Source: Tenrec ecaudatus
Taxonomy: Eukaryota > Chordata > Mammalia > Afrosoricida > Tenrecidae
DNA length: 64,000 bases
Assembly: GCF_050624435.1 (NCBI RefSeq)
Contig: NC_134542.1
Span: 112,265,677 to 112,329,676 of the forward strand
Reading direction: 5' to 3'
Positions 1-10,380 of this stretch are shown piece by piece (the stretch's first letter is position 1; each line of letters begins with the position of its first letter). The notes beneath the pieces were generated by a model. It was not told the DNA's origin, made no database searches, and saw nothing but the letters and a program-made list of their open reading frames with translations. The position numbers and the translations under genes are program-made.

Positions 1-210
1 CCACACTCTGCTTCACTTTTATTCTTCTGAGTTCGTCACCCAACATACCTCCCCCATAAAGAGCACAACACAGTCCAGCCTTTAAGAGAGTGAATTTACT
101 TTGTGGCCTTAGCAACACCAGGTAAAGTACCTAGTAGGTAGTAAGCACTTGATCATTATCTGTGACCTGATCTTCTAAAACTCCTCCATGCAATCCCTTG
201 ATTATTTAAG
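1..210. other. Unassigned edge, MIR-like tail
   Basis: No gene is seen. Bases from about 108 to 172 resemble the tail of an old MIR element (a run of the form tagtaggtagtaagcacttg), but the match is weak and short. Confidence 0.3.
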
Positions 211-522
211 TTCTACCCAGCAGCACACAGGTTAAGCACTCGGCTGATAACCCAAAGGTTCACAGTTCAAAGCAACCCAGGACTCTGCAGGAGAAAGACT
301 TGGTGATCCCTGACTACAAAGATTATAGCTGTAAGTGGAGAGCAAATGCTTTGGAAATGATGAGGGCAAAGCATGTACAGCTGTGCTTTACACAATTGAT
401 GTATGCATGCATTGTGATAGCAGTTGTATGAGTCCCTAATAAAATGTTAAAAAGAATCAATATGGAAAAATCTTTTTAAAAAGATTACAGCTGAGATCGC
501 CTATAAGACAGTTTGTGTCCAC
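211..522 (+). mobile_element. AfroSINE-like SINE split by an L1 3' end
   Basis: The head reads like a tRNA-derived promoter (ggttaagcactcggctgata, then a B-box-like gttcacagttcaaag). It continues with the SINE body 'gattatagctg'. The body resumes at 494 after a short L1 3' end. The family is the tRNA-derived SINE of afrotherians whose tail resembles RTE. It is old and diverged. Confidence 0.7.
332..479 (+). mobile_element. 148-bp L1 3' end inserted in a SINE
   Basis: Only the terminal part of the L1 tail is present, from the 'gtggagagcaaatgcttt' segment to the polyadenylation context 'gagtccctaataaaatg' and an A-rich end. The flanks aaagattatagctg (318-331) and aaagattacagctg (480-493) are a 14-bp target-site duplication with one mismatch, which proves retrotransposition into the SINE. 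Confidence 0.85.
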
Positions 523-527
523 AGGAA

Positions 528-598
528 GCATTTGTGGTCCAATGGTAGAAATCTCACCTCTCCTTCAGGAAAATCAGGGTAGATTCCTGGTCGGTGTA
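528..598 (+). pseudogene. tRNA-Gly-like relic (SINE head)
   Basis: The 71 bases align along their whole length with a tRNA-Gly: a start like gcatttgtggtccaatggta, a degenerate B box (ggtagattcct) and an end complementary to the start. The anticodon arm is degraded, so it is not a working tRNA. It is either a lone tRNA pseudogene or the head of a tRNA-Gly-derived afrotherian SINE. Confidence 0.55.
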
Positions 599-721
599 GC
601 TCCTGCACAGTAAATGATCTTCACATGACATCTTTCTTCATGTGTGCATACCTCTGACTCTAATCGATGCATCTTATAATTAAAATGTGATTAGATTTAT
701 GTAGTCTGGTTAAATGTTGGT

Positions 722-868
722 TTAAACGCAGGTTAAATGTTGAGTGGCTAACTGTGAGGTCAGCAGGTCAACTCCACGATCAGGCTGTCAGCTCCTGTAA
801 AGACCTACAGTCTGAGAAACCCAGCGGTTCTGCTCTGCCCAATAAGAATGCTAGGAGTTGGAATTGAG
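722..868 (+). mobile_element. AfroSINE-like SINE, diverged
   Basis: The SINE body is recognisable: 'gtggctaactgtgaggtcagc', then 'gtcagctcctgtaaagacc' and 'cagtctgagaaaccc'. Ends are uncertain. Confidence 0.6.
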
Positions 869-1104
869 CCAATAATTGCAGGCTGGATCTGTTAAAATCA
901 GCTCACTGGCATGATCTATTTAGTAACGCAAATCTCTATTCTCAAACAGGCGTGTGCCCACAGGCACCAGGCTTAGGACTTTCAGAGGACATAGTTTGAT
1001 CCCTATCGGGAGAAACATGTACACTTTCATGACTGGGCCCAGGCAGAAAGATGGTCATGATGTATTTACTCCTCACGTGCACCAGAGGAGAACACCTCTC
1101 CATA

Positions 1105-1190
1105 GGTTCTCAATCACCATGATCTTTCTGAAGGAGCCCTTTCTTCCAAGGTGCCCTGGGGAGATTGGAACCACCCACCTTGCAGTTACT
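1105..1190 (-). mobile_element. SINE head fragment, reverse
   Basis: The run gattggaaccacccaccttg followed by cagtta is the reverse of the SINE B-box region (gtcagcagttcaaaccacc type). Only the 5' half is present. Confidence 0.45.
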
Positions 1191-1196
1191 TGAGCA

Positions 1197-2904
1197 AAAC
1201 ATAAATGTTCATTGTTTTAAATTACTGAAATAGTGGAGTTGTTTATTGCTACGAGGAAAGCTAAACACTGTGAGACTTCCAGAGACTAGCACCAGCCAGA
1301 AGCTATTACAACCCTTTGAGAATAACCAGTATTCTGAATGTCTGTGAAAACTGGAATACTGAATAAAGGGAGAGCTGTGGTTGAACGTAGCCACTTCTTA
1401 AAGGAGAGCAGGAAGGAAAGGAAATACGCAAACATCTCCTCTGCTGCTCTCATATCTTGTGGTAGCCCCCACTTACAATCCCGCCAAGTGCCCCAACAGT
1501 GAGAACAAGCCCGCAGGGCATTGCACCCAGTCATCGAGCAGCACGGTAGCCGACGTTGGCCACTGGCCCCAAACACAGACAGTGCGAGAGTTCCAGGGTG
1601 GTGGAGATGGTTGAGCATGGACTACTGGTGCCTAGGAGGGCTTTTGAAGCCCATCAGGAAGTGCCTGAAAAGCCAGGCCTGGTGATCTGTTTCCAGAAGG
1701 GGCCAGCTTGGGAAACCCCATGAGCACGGTTCTACACTGACCCACTGGCTGACAATAAATGTGCAAAATCAAAGGGAAGCCCGTTGTCCTCATAAAATGA
1801 AAAGCAGAGAATCAGTAGGAGATGGGAGAAGAAAAACTGTAGAATAACAAGGAAACCACTCAAAGTGGGATGTGTGACTTACAACCAAGAGTCAAAAGAG
1901 TCGTTTTGCTTATACAAATCATTAGTGAGAGAGACATGATGACTTATAAAACTCAATAAAAAAAACAGCATGGACACTGTATGTTCCCAGTAAGCTAGAA
2001 GCTTCTTTATTGGAGGAGACAAATCACTGATGGGAACAGGGATCACACTGTCTTACACAGATTTCATAGTGTCGAGCATTTTGCCACATGCTTTGTATAA
2101 GAAGCTTAATGATGATGATTATAGATTTGCTTTTGCTTGCAGCACTAATTTGGATAGTTGTATTCCTACTTCCCTGGTTACATAATGTAGAAGAAAACTT
2201 TCTATGACTTTTCTCCAAGATTTTAGGTAACGAAAAAGAAAAGGTGTTATGTTGCTAAAGACAATCCTGAGTGTTGGATTCTACAAGTGATTTATTCTGC
2301 GACGTCACGGGAAAATAAATGCCCTTTCTAACGGATAGAGACTCTTGTCATTTGTCAACTATTGATCCCCTCCCACAACCTCTCTTCTTAGCACCGTGAT
2401 TCTTGGAGAGGTTAAGCCAATGAAACCCAGGCCCATTTATTTCTTCCTGCTTTATGCTGCAGTATCACCATCAATAACATCAGATAAGCTAGCCACTCAT
2501 TTTCAGTTAGTTGCAAAGTGGCAGACACTAGACAGAGGTAAGCTTTTAGGTATTTCCTTTTAAGAGCCAATAAATATAAAAATCTTGAACAATTCTATGG
2601 TATACACATATTTTTATTTGTTTCCCTCAGATTTTATGCGCATCTATGCCTGCAGAGTTCTCTTGGTCTCCCTTCTCCCGGGAGAGCAATAGAAAGAGCC
2701 AAAAAGTGGCATCGGCACAGTATGTGAAAGAGGTGAGAATGGGTCCAGTTGAAGGGGAAAGGTGGGCATCACTTGTAAATACTATGCTCCTCATGTACAT
2801 GCTTTCTGGAACAGATGCACGGACCTTCTCCCAGGATTATCTTAACAGATATTGCACAAACTTTTCATTGCTTGCCGAGGATGGGTAAAACTCTATACGA
2901 AGTC
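1197..2904. other. No gene; mostly unassigned
   Basis: No exon or family is recognised apart from about 1640-1750. There the text (ccaggcctggtgatctgttt, then aaaccccatgagcacggttc) resembles the RTE/tRNA-SINE 3' region. An open frame of 110 codons on the minus strand at 1286-1618 has no recognisable domain and looks like chance. Confidence 0.4.
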
Positions 2905-3383
2905 ATATGTCCCAAGTCAACCTTACAAATCGGCTAGACCAGAGGATGTACACTGGTACAGATAGGAACTGGAAACACACAGGGAATCCAGGGTGGATGA
3001 TCCCTTCAGAACCAGTGGTGAGAGTGGCAATACAAGGAGGGTGGAGGGAGGGTGGGGTGGAAAGGGGGAACCGATTAGAAGGATCTACATATAACTTCCT
3101 CCATGGGGGATAGACTACAGAAAAGTGAGTGAAGGGAGACATAAGACAGTGTAAGATATGACAAAATAATAATAATTATAAATTATCAAGGGTTCATGTG
3201 GGAAGGGGAGCAGGGAGGGAGGGGGAAAATGAGGAGCTGATACCAAGGGCTCGAACAGAAAGCAAATGTTTTGAGAACGATGATGGCAACAAATGTACAA
3301 ATGTGCTTGATACCATGGATGTAGGTATGGATTGTGATAAGAGTTGGACCATCCCCCGATAAACTGATTTTTTTTTTAAAAAG
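2905..3383 (+). mobile_element. L1 3' tail, 5'-truncated
   Basis: This copy shows the landmarks of the recurring L1 tail in order: ggctagaccagaggatgtac, a G-rich polypurine tract at 3036-3070, the aagatatgacaaaataataa segment, a second polypurine tract, and an end near ataaactgattttttttt. It is 5'-truncated. Target-site duplications are not clear. Confidence 0.85.
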
Positions 3384-3429
3384 AAACCCCGTGTCATTAA
3401 GGTGTTCAATCACAGGCTCCAGTCGTAGG

Positions 3430-3625
3430 GCAAGAGCCTTGCATTGTATTGGGCTGCGAGTCGAGCTACTGAACACCAAGTCAACGGCTCACACGCACTG
3501 GCCCCTCTGCAGTAGGAAGAGGAGGCTGCTGCTCCGCACAGCTTGACCGCCTTGGAGACCCAACGGAGCAGTTGCACTTTGTCCTCTAGGGACTCCCTGA
3601 GTGAGAGCTGGCTCTATGGCTGGGT
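3430..3625 (+). mobile_element. AfroSINE-like SINE, diverged
   Basis: The body from gccttgcattgtattgggct to a 3' half with gcactttgtcctctaggga follows SINE order. It lies directly downstream of the L1 tail. Confidence 0.5.
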
Positions 3626-3899
3626 TGCCCTTATTCTTAAAGAGGCAGAGTTGAGAAAGCTAGGCAACCCAAAGTTTAATGGTTTAGTTGACCCTACACT
3701 ACAATCTTCCACTTCAATTATGCCAAATGCCTCAATTTTGTAATGTCCCCTCACAGAAGAAATTCAAAAAAATTCCTTCTCAGCTTCTTTTCTGGTTTAT
3801 GAAATACCATTTGCAAATCCCATACTCACTGCAGTGCTTAACCAGTGTTAGATAGCAGTGGACCAACCTCTCTCTGCTGTCCACTTACTCTCCATGACT

Positions 3900-4142
3900 C
3901 AGGGGTCCTCAAACATTTTAAACAGGGGCCAGTTCACTGTCCCTCAGACCTGTTGGAGGGCAGTTTAACTAGTTTAACACTAGTTAAAAAAAAAAACAAC
4001 TATGAACAAATTCCTATGCACACTGCTCATATCTTATTTTGAAGTAAAAAAAAACAAACGGGGCAAAAACACCCGGCAGGCCAGATAAATGTCCTTGGCG
4101 GGCCGCATGTGGCCCACGGGCCGTGGTTTGAGGACGCCCGCT
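3900..4142. mobile_element. hAT MITE, OC1-like
   Basis: The termini read caggggtcctcaaac and gtttgaggacgcccg, imperfect inverted repeats of the type seen in the OC1 (OposCharlie) hAT family. The flanks ccatgact and ccatgctg are an imperfect 8-bp duplication, as expected of hAT. There is no transposase and the interior is AT-rich, so it is non-autonomous. Confidence 0.75.
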
Positions 4143-4356
4143 CCATGCTGTCCATGATAGTATTCAAAGTAACTAACAAGAATAGCATTTTTTTAGTATT
4201 ATGGATCAAGGATGATGAGTTGAGTTTTATGTTACATGCAAATGTTGCTGCTTTGTAGAGAATGTCAGACATGTGTACTGAAGATTTGTAACATAATTGA
4301 GGGTGCCCTGAGAGTGTGAGACGCAGTTACTCAGGATGATTTGCTCCAAATATAAT

Positions 4357-4580
4357 GAGCCCTGATGGTGTAATGGATTAAGCACGCGACGGTCATTGCC
4401 AGGTCAGCGACTCAAAGTCGCCAGCTGCTGTGCGGGAGAAGCATCCGGCCGTCTTCCTCATAAAGATTTATGGACTCAGAAGCCCTCACGATCGCTTCAC
4501 CCTGCCTGGTAGGGGCTCTGGGGCACCCAAAGGGGATGCAGTGGGAGCGGATTTGATTTGTGATGACCAGTTTGGGAGAG
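4357..4580 (+). mobile_element. AfroSINE-like SINE
   Basis: It starts gagccctgatggtgtaatgg, has ccaggtcagcgactcaaa as B box, and continues through ataaagatttatggactcag. Confidence 0.7.
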
Positions 4581-4849
4581 AAAAACAATGGGTATGCCAC
4601 TGTATTTTTAATGAAAAACAAAGAAAACAATAGTGAATCCAAACAAGGTTAAGTCGATATGTATCACTGTTTCAGTTCCACTTGCTACCTGCACTGCTTT
4701 ATTCCAAGCAAAAGCATTGAAATGTATCTCCATGACCAGCGGATGGCCACAGACAAGTTCTCAGTTACACAATTGTCCTAGTCACTTTAGAGGGCCTTCA
4801 AAAAGGCAGGTCCAGGTACGAAAGTGACCTTCAAAGGAATCTCTTGTAC

Positions 4850-5200
4850 CAATGGAATTCAAGTCATCTCAGAAAGTTCTGGTGACCATTTCGGAGATTT
4901 CAAAGGAGAAATCTTGATAGATTTTCTCAACGGATGCAGGATGAACAAGGAAGCGTATTAAGAAATTTTAAAGAAATTAAAGCGGCATTGAGGAAGAAAT
5001 GGTCAGCATCATTGTGCCAAGGAATTTTTTCCCACAACAATGCACCTGTTCATTCTTAGAGAGTAGCAAGAACTGCCCTCTGAAAATTTATTTGGGAAAC
5101 CTCACTCCATGCAGCTTATATCCCTAATCCAACTTACTCTTATTTTTGCAGCCAGAACTCAAAAAGAAAAAAACTAAAAGGAGCACAATATGAGTATCTT
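4850..5200 (+). pseudogene. Mariner-like transposase relic
   Basis: Translation in one frame near 5030 gives FSHNNAPVHS, which corresponds to the HxDNAPxH motif around the second catalytic Asp of mariner transposases (here Asn). Upstream, a frame with the order DFKGEILIDFL resembles the segment after the first catalytic Asp. Stops and frame slips are frequent. It is a different, older family from the three mariners further on. Confidence 0.5.
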
Positions 5201-5264
5201 AAAAATGCCCAAATTGCCTTTTTGACCTACTGAATGCTTCAAGGACAGTATGCTATTGTTAGTA

Positions 5265-5545
5265 AGTGTCGCTGAATTAGTTTGAACTCATAGCGACCCT
5301 ATGTTCAACGGAACAAAAGACTGGCCAGCCCTGTTCCATCCTCACAATTGTTCTTATGTTTGCACCCATTGCTGCAGCCAGTGTCAAGCTGTCCTATCTT
5401 AGGCCTTCCTCTTTTTCGCTGCCCCGCCACTTTACCAAGCATATTGTCCTCCAGGTATTGGTCTCTCCTACGACATGTCCAAAGTAGGTGAGACAAAGTA
5501 TACAACGGGGCCTTAGAGAAAGGTATAGAGATAAAGGACACGGCA
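5265..5545 (-). pseudogene. RTE/BovB LINE 3' end (reverse transcriptase C-terminus)
   Basis: On the minus strand the frame includes HLLWTCRRRDQYLEDNMLGK followed by a basic GQRKRGRP stretch. This is the conserved C-terminal region of RTE-clade LINE proteins ('...FGHVVRRD..SLEK..MLGKVQGQRKRGRP'). The 3' noncoding end (actcatagcgaccctatg) resembles the AfroSINE tail. It is the target of the L1 insertion that follows. Confidence 0.8.
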
Positions 5546-5619
5546 AGAACCCATAAACCGCTTCATATCTGGTCTTTTTGTGTAATAGATGCTTCTATGA
5601 TTTTACAGCAGTACTTATT
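5492..5619. repeat. Left copy of ~128-bp direct repeat flanking L1
   Basis: The sequence from gacaaagtatacaac to cagcagtacttatt recurs at 7958-8084 with about four substitutions and one small indel. It brackets the L1 tail at 5620-7957 exactly, so it is best read as an unusually long target-site duplication. Confidence 0.85.
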
Positions 5620-7221
5620 GCAGCTCCGGGAGATGGACATATCTGATCAGAGCACAGGGGAGCAGATGAAGGGGCAGGAGGAGAGAGTGGAACACAGCCT
5701 GGCCCACCAGGCCATGAAGATGATGTTCCTGAGTAGAGCAACCAGTCCACAGAGAGAGCAACATGGCTGGCCCCACTAAGAGACATGTTGCCCCTCAGTG
5801 ACCAAGGGCGATACAGGGGACAGCACCGGAGACACAGTGTGGGAATTGCACCTGACCTGATCCCACCACACCGAGGCAAAGCACTGGGGGAATGCAGCGG
5901 AACAGCAAGGGAATGGAGTGGCAAGGTCCCCAGGGAATGCTGAAAGTGGACTTTGGGGCCAGGGCGTGGTGCCCCAATAGACTGGACTGGAAAACACTCC
6001 TAAGGGCCAACAAACGATCCTTGAACTAACTACAAGCTTTTCTTTTGTGAAGTGTTTTGTTTTGTTCTTTGTCAGTGGTTTGTTTTTGTTGTTTTGTTGT
6101 CTGGTTGTATACTATTGCTTTGTTTTCCTCCGTCTTGTTTTCGTGCATGTTGGTGTCTCCACAGGTCTGTCTAAATAGGACAGGCTGGATGAACTATCTG
6201 GAGGAAAAACAATGGGACCGACAGTTCCGGGGGGGATTTGGGGTGGGGATAGGGTAAGGGGGTAAGGAAGTGGGGTCAACAAACACAGGGACAAGGGAAC
6301 AACATGGGACCCAAAATGGTAGAGTGGGGGTAGCGGCAGGCCTGGTGGGGAATGATCAAGGGTAAGGTTGCGTAGAGAAGAGGTACAGCTGTAGCCCAGG
6401 TGGTGATGGAGCATGGTAGTAGGGCAGGAGGAAAGTCAAGGGAGATGGAGGAAAGAGCTAGGAGTCAAAGGGCATTTATGGAGGTCTAGACAAAGACATG
6501 TACATGCAAATATATACATGAGGATGGGGAAATAGATCTATGTGTCTATATTTATAGGTTAAGTATTACAGTGGCGGAAGGACCTTGGGCCTCTACTCAA
6601 ACACTCCTTCAATACATGAATACTTTCTTTTTATTCTTTTCTTAATACTTTCTTTTATTAAATTGGAACTCTATGATGCTCACTCTCCCGACACAACTGC
6701 TGAAGCCACAGTGGGTGAACAAGTAAATGTGGTGAAGAAAGCTGATGGTACCCGGCTATCAAAAGAGATAGTGACTGGGGTCTTAAAGGCTTGAAGATAA
6801 ACAAGCGGCCATCTAACTCAGAAGCAACAAAGCCCACATGGAAGAACACACCAGCCTGTGTGATCGAGTGGTTCCCGAAGGGATCAGTTATCAGGCATCA
6901 AAGAACAAAAAATAATATCATTGGCTGCACACCTCCATGATAGGATCACTGAAGACAAATAGGTGCATAAGCAAATGTGTCGAAGAAAGCTGATGGTGCC
7001 CTGCTATCAAAAGAGATAGTGTCTGGGGTCTTAAAGGCTTGAAGGTGAACAAGCAGCCATCTAGCTCAGAAGCAAAAAAGCCCACATGGAAGAAGCACAC
7101 CAGCCAGTGCGATCACGAGGTGCCAAAGGGACCAGGTATAAGGCATCATGCAACAACAACAAAAAAAGATATATGTATGTGTAATGTATATATATGTGTG
7201 TGTATGTGTATGTATAAATGG

Positions 7222-7296
<75 letters not shown>

Positions 7297-7957
7297 ATAT
7301 TGAATGAAGGGGGAAGTGCAGAGTGGAAACCCAAGGCCCAAGTGTCGGCCACTGGAGATCCCCTCATAGAGGGGTTTAGGAGAAGAGATGGGTCAGTCAA
7401 GGTGAGAGGTAGTACCAATGAAGAACACAGATTTCCCACAGATCCTGGATGCTTCCTCCCCCCAACTACCATGATCTGAATTCTACCTTGCAGGACTGGA
7501 TAGGGCAGAGGTTGTACACTGGTGCATATGGGGGCTGGAGGCACAGGGAATCCAGGGTGGATGATACCTTCAGGACCAGGGGTGTGAGGGGCGATGCTGG
7601 GAGAGTGGAGGGTGAGTGGGTTGGAAAGGGGGAACTGATTACAAGGATCCACATGTGACCTCCTCCCTGGGAGATGGATGGCAGAGAAGGGGGGGAAGGG
7701 AGACTCTGGATAGGGAAAGATATGACAAAATAACAATGTATAAATTACCAAGGGCATATGAGGGAGGGGGAAGCGGGGAGGGAGGGGGAAAAAAAGAGGA
7801 CCTGATGCAAAGGGCTTAAGTGGAGAGCAAATGCTTTGAGAATGATTGGGGCAGGGAATGTGCAGATGTGCTTTATATAATTGATGTATGTATATGTATG
7901 GATTGTGATAAGAGTTGTATGAGCCCCTAATAAAATTTTTTTTTAAAAAAAGAAAAA
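5620..7957 (+). mobile_element. Long L1 3' tail (2.3 kb, no ORF)
   Basis: This is the longest copy of the L1 tail in the window. It begins at a truncation point (gcagctccgggag) and runs through 'ggtctgtctaaataggacag', the ctcccgacacaactgctgaa segment, a (TG)n/(TA)n tract, the polypurine tracts and the terminal gagcccctaataaaat plus A-rich end. No ORF2 protein similarity is visible anywhere in its 2.3 kb, so all of it is tail. It contains an internal tandem duplication of about 246 bp (6700-6945 against 6947 onward) not seen in the other copies. Flanking ~128-bp repeats are described separately. Confidence 0.85.
7221..7294. repeat. (TG)n(TA)n microsatellite in L1 tail
   Basis: A (GT)6 run is followed by about 30 TA units. 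It sits in the L1 tail where other copies have only an imperfect atatgtgtatatg stretch. Confidence 0.95.
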
Positions 7958-8084
7958 GACAAAGTATACAACAGGGCCTTAGAGAAAGGTATAGAGATAA
8001 AGGACACAGCAAGAACCCATAAACAGCTTCATATCTGGTCTTTTTTGTAATAGAGGCTTCTATGATTTTACAGCAGTACTTATT
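7958..8084. repeat. Right copy of ~128-bp direct repeat
   Basis: Second copy of 5492-5619. Two of the differences are CG in the left copy and CA in the right copy, the usual direction of CpG decay. Confidence 0.85.
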
Positions 8085-8287
8085 TTCTTATAATCATGTG
8101 CTAAGGAAGATCATCTTTAATTTGACACAAAATCGGATGATAGGTGGATAAAGATGGGTTAATTTAATAACTAAATTCTCAAAATATCAAAACAGACCAT
8201 AGAAAAAGGTCAGATAGGTGAGAAAATAGAGAGCATTTGGCACAGTCATTAAATTTTGGGTTTCATGTCCCTTAGGCCTACCTAAAG

Positions 8288-8495
8288 AGGGAGACCTAGT
8301 GGCATATCAGTTATGCATTGGGCTGCTCACCACAAGGTTAGCAGTTCAAAACCACCAGCTGTGCCATGGGAGAGAGATGAGGCTTTCTACTCCTGTAAAA
8401 AGTTACAGTCTCAGAAACCCACAGAGGCAATTCTACCCTGTCCTATAAAGGGGTTTTAAGTTGGAGTCAACTCAATAGCAGTGAGTTCGGTTTTG
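8288..8495 (+). mobile_element. AfroSINE-like SINE
   Basis: A full-length SINE: agacctagtggcatatcagt, gttagcagttcaaaaccacc, ttacagtctcagaaaccc, ending gttggagtcaactcaatagc and a T-rich end. Confidence 0.85.
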
Positions 8496-9655
8496 TTTTG
8501 TGTTTTGGTAAAGAAGCCTTCTACATTAACAATCAAAATATGACCTCCATGATTAAAAATAGACAGAGAACATTCTATCATCTGTGCCTAGTAGAAAGCT
8601 TTACTGTGTGACATTAGGAATTATGTCCACTAGATACTCCTGGGTGAGTGGCTGGATGGAGCTCAAACCTGATGACATCTCCCTGGTGTCATAAGCCTTT
8701 TTTATAAAAGGAAGGTCCAGAGCAGATTTGAATTCTTGATCTTGTCTCTGGTTCCTCAGTCTGCTGTTGTATAGTCTACTGATCTCAGGATTTGTCAGCA
8801 GGATCTGTCAGCAGACTGATCTCAGGATCTGTTCAACTGACAGTGGATTCATTTGGCTAACTTGGGGCCTCTGCATCCACCAGCCTGTGCCCCTGCTGTC
8901 TCTTCTTCAAGCATCTTGCTTCCTGTTCATCAGTTTTGATGAGTCAGGGGAAGCTTAACTTGAACCAGCTGGACTTACCTATTTCTACAACAGTAGAAGG
9001 AATTTGGGGGGTGGGGGATTCTCTTTCTATAGTCAGCACACACAAGCGTTCCAGGTTTTGCATCTCTAGAAACTTTAACTTGATACAGAAAGGTATAAAA
9101 CAACACTGGTTTTGCTTTCGCCAAAAAACAAAGTCTTACAAGAGCCTTTAGTAAACTGCTCAGAACATGTTTTAGAAGTGGGGTGCGATAATCTTCGTAG
9201 CAGGGACTTCTTTCTTCCCTCTGTGCCATTCTTGTCAGATGTTTCTATCTCCTTCTCACATCATGGTGACAAGAACTGTACCAATGCCGTCCTTTATTCA
9301 CTCAGGAAAAAGAAGGGTACAAAGCAATCGCAAAAACTGGAACAAGCTGACTTCTTTTCCCACTTTAAGGACTTTCCCCAAAGTCCTGCCAGCAACATCC
9401 ACTTACTTCTCGTTAGTTGGAACTATGACATTTTGGCAAACCCTGTTGTTTGCTTTTGGCAGATAAAAGACCTGGGTGAAATTGAAGTGGTTTCACTAGG
9501 AAAATAGAAGAGAGCCTGGATATTGAGGAAGAGAATTGTATAATGTTTCAAAGAAGAAAGAGAATTGTAGAAGGGAAGGATGGAGGCTTATTATATGACA
9601 CATGGTTAATTAACATAGGAAACGTTTTTATTCTCATCAGTTATTATCAATTAGA
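8496..9655. other. Unassigned; possible old LTR
   Basis: No gene is recognised. Around 8777-8832 a short unit containing ctgatctcaggatctgt is repeated. An open frame of 131 codons at 9112-9507 (+) has no recognisable motif, no conserved family and no splice context that I can support, so it is not called a gene. Confidence 0.35.
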
Positions 9656-9659
9656 TTAC

Positions 9660-10075
9660 TCATTCATCCCCACCCTCGCAAAAAACAAAAAAGTGTGCCG
9701 TAAATCTTAAACCCCTATATGGCTGAAGTAATCCCATTTGGGAACAGGATTTCTTTGGTATGGTATGTGAAAGCCAGTCGTCACTGAGGAATAAGACCAG
9801 CAGGCTTGGCACTGAGAATGGCGCACACATGGAGATCAACTGGTGACACGAGGAGATCACCTGGTGACATGAGGAGATCACCAGAGTCAAGAGGGAGAAG
9901 CTGAAAAGAGACTGTGCCTTTTTCCCCAGCGTGGACAGACAGCCTACCTCTAGAAGCCAACACCTTAAATGGGGAGGTCTAGTCCCCTAAAGTATAAGAA
10001 AATTAGTATCTGTTTGTTCAAGCCACCCCCTCTTGGTATATCTCTTATAGCAGCACTAAACAATAAAAATGCCAA
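9660..10075 (+). mobile_element. MLT1-like (ERVL-MaLR) LTR
   Basis: The 3' end (gtatctgtttgttcaagcca followed by cttatagcagcactaaacaa) is typical of old mammalian MaLR LTR ends. A 21-bp unit (ggagatcacctggtgacatga) is repeated about 2.7 times at 9831-9890, which is local to this copy. Confidence 0.5.
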
Positions 10076-10129
10076 TGATCCAACTAACTCAAATTAATGG
10101 ATTATCTTTCTCCTTACTCCCCACCCCCA

Positions 10130-10380
10130 CCTTACTGAAAAGGAAGACATGGAAACAAACATTCTAATAGTTTGACTTGCTGAAAGACAATTTGGCGATA
10201 TCTTCTAAAACCTTAAAAATGTAGATCTGTTTTACCCAGCTATTGCATGGCCAAGCAGAAAGGCTTAGATGAGTACAAAGACTGAGTTGTAAGGATATTC
10301 ACTGGAATGTTACTTTTAATGTTGAAATATTAGAAACAACTGTAATGTTCAGATAGGAGACTGATTATGAAAATCAAGGT
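10130..10380 (+). mobile_element. Old L1 3' fragment
   Basis: Text such as attagaaacaactgtaatg and agataggagactgatta fits the end of ORF2 / 3' region of old mammalian L1s. It is highly diverged. Confidence 0.45.

Noticed and set aside
528..598. Functional tRNA-Gly gene
   Set aside because: Anticodon arm and B box are degraded and the acceptor ends do not pair fully; kept as a relic.
7039..7479. 146-codon plus-strand frame with a long Ile-Tyr run
   Set aside because: It is translation of the TA/TG microsatellite inside the L1 tail; no domain, and the composition is an artefact of the repeat.
9112..9507. 131-codon plus-strand frame
   Set aside because: No recognised family, no repeat of the frame elsewhere, no upstream promoter or splice context. 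Chance frame in AT-balanced DNA is the simplest reading.
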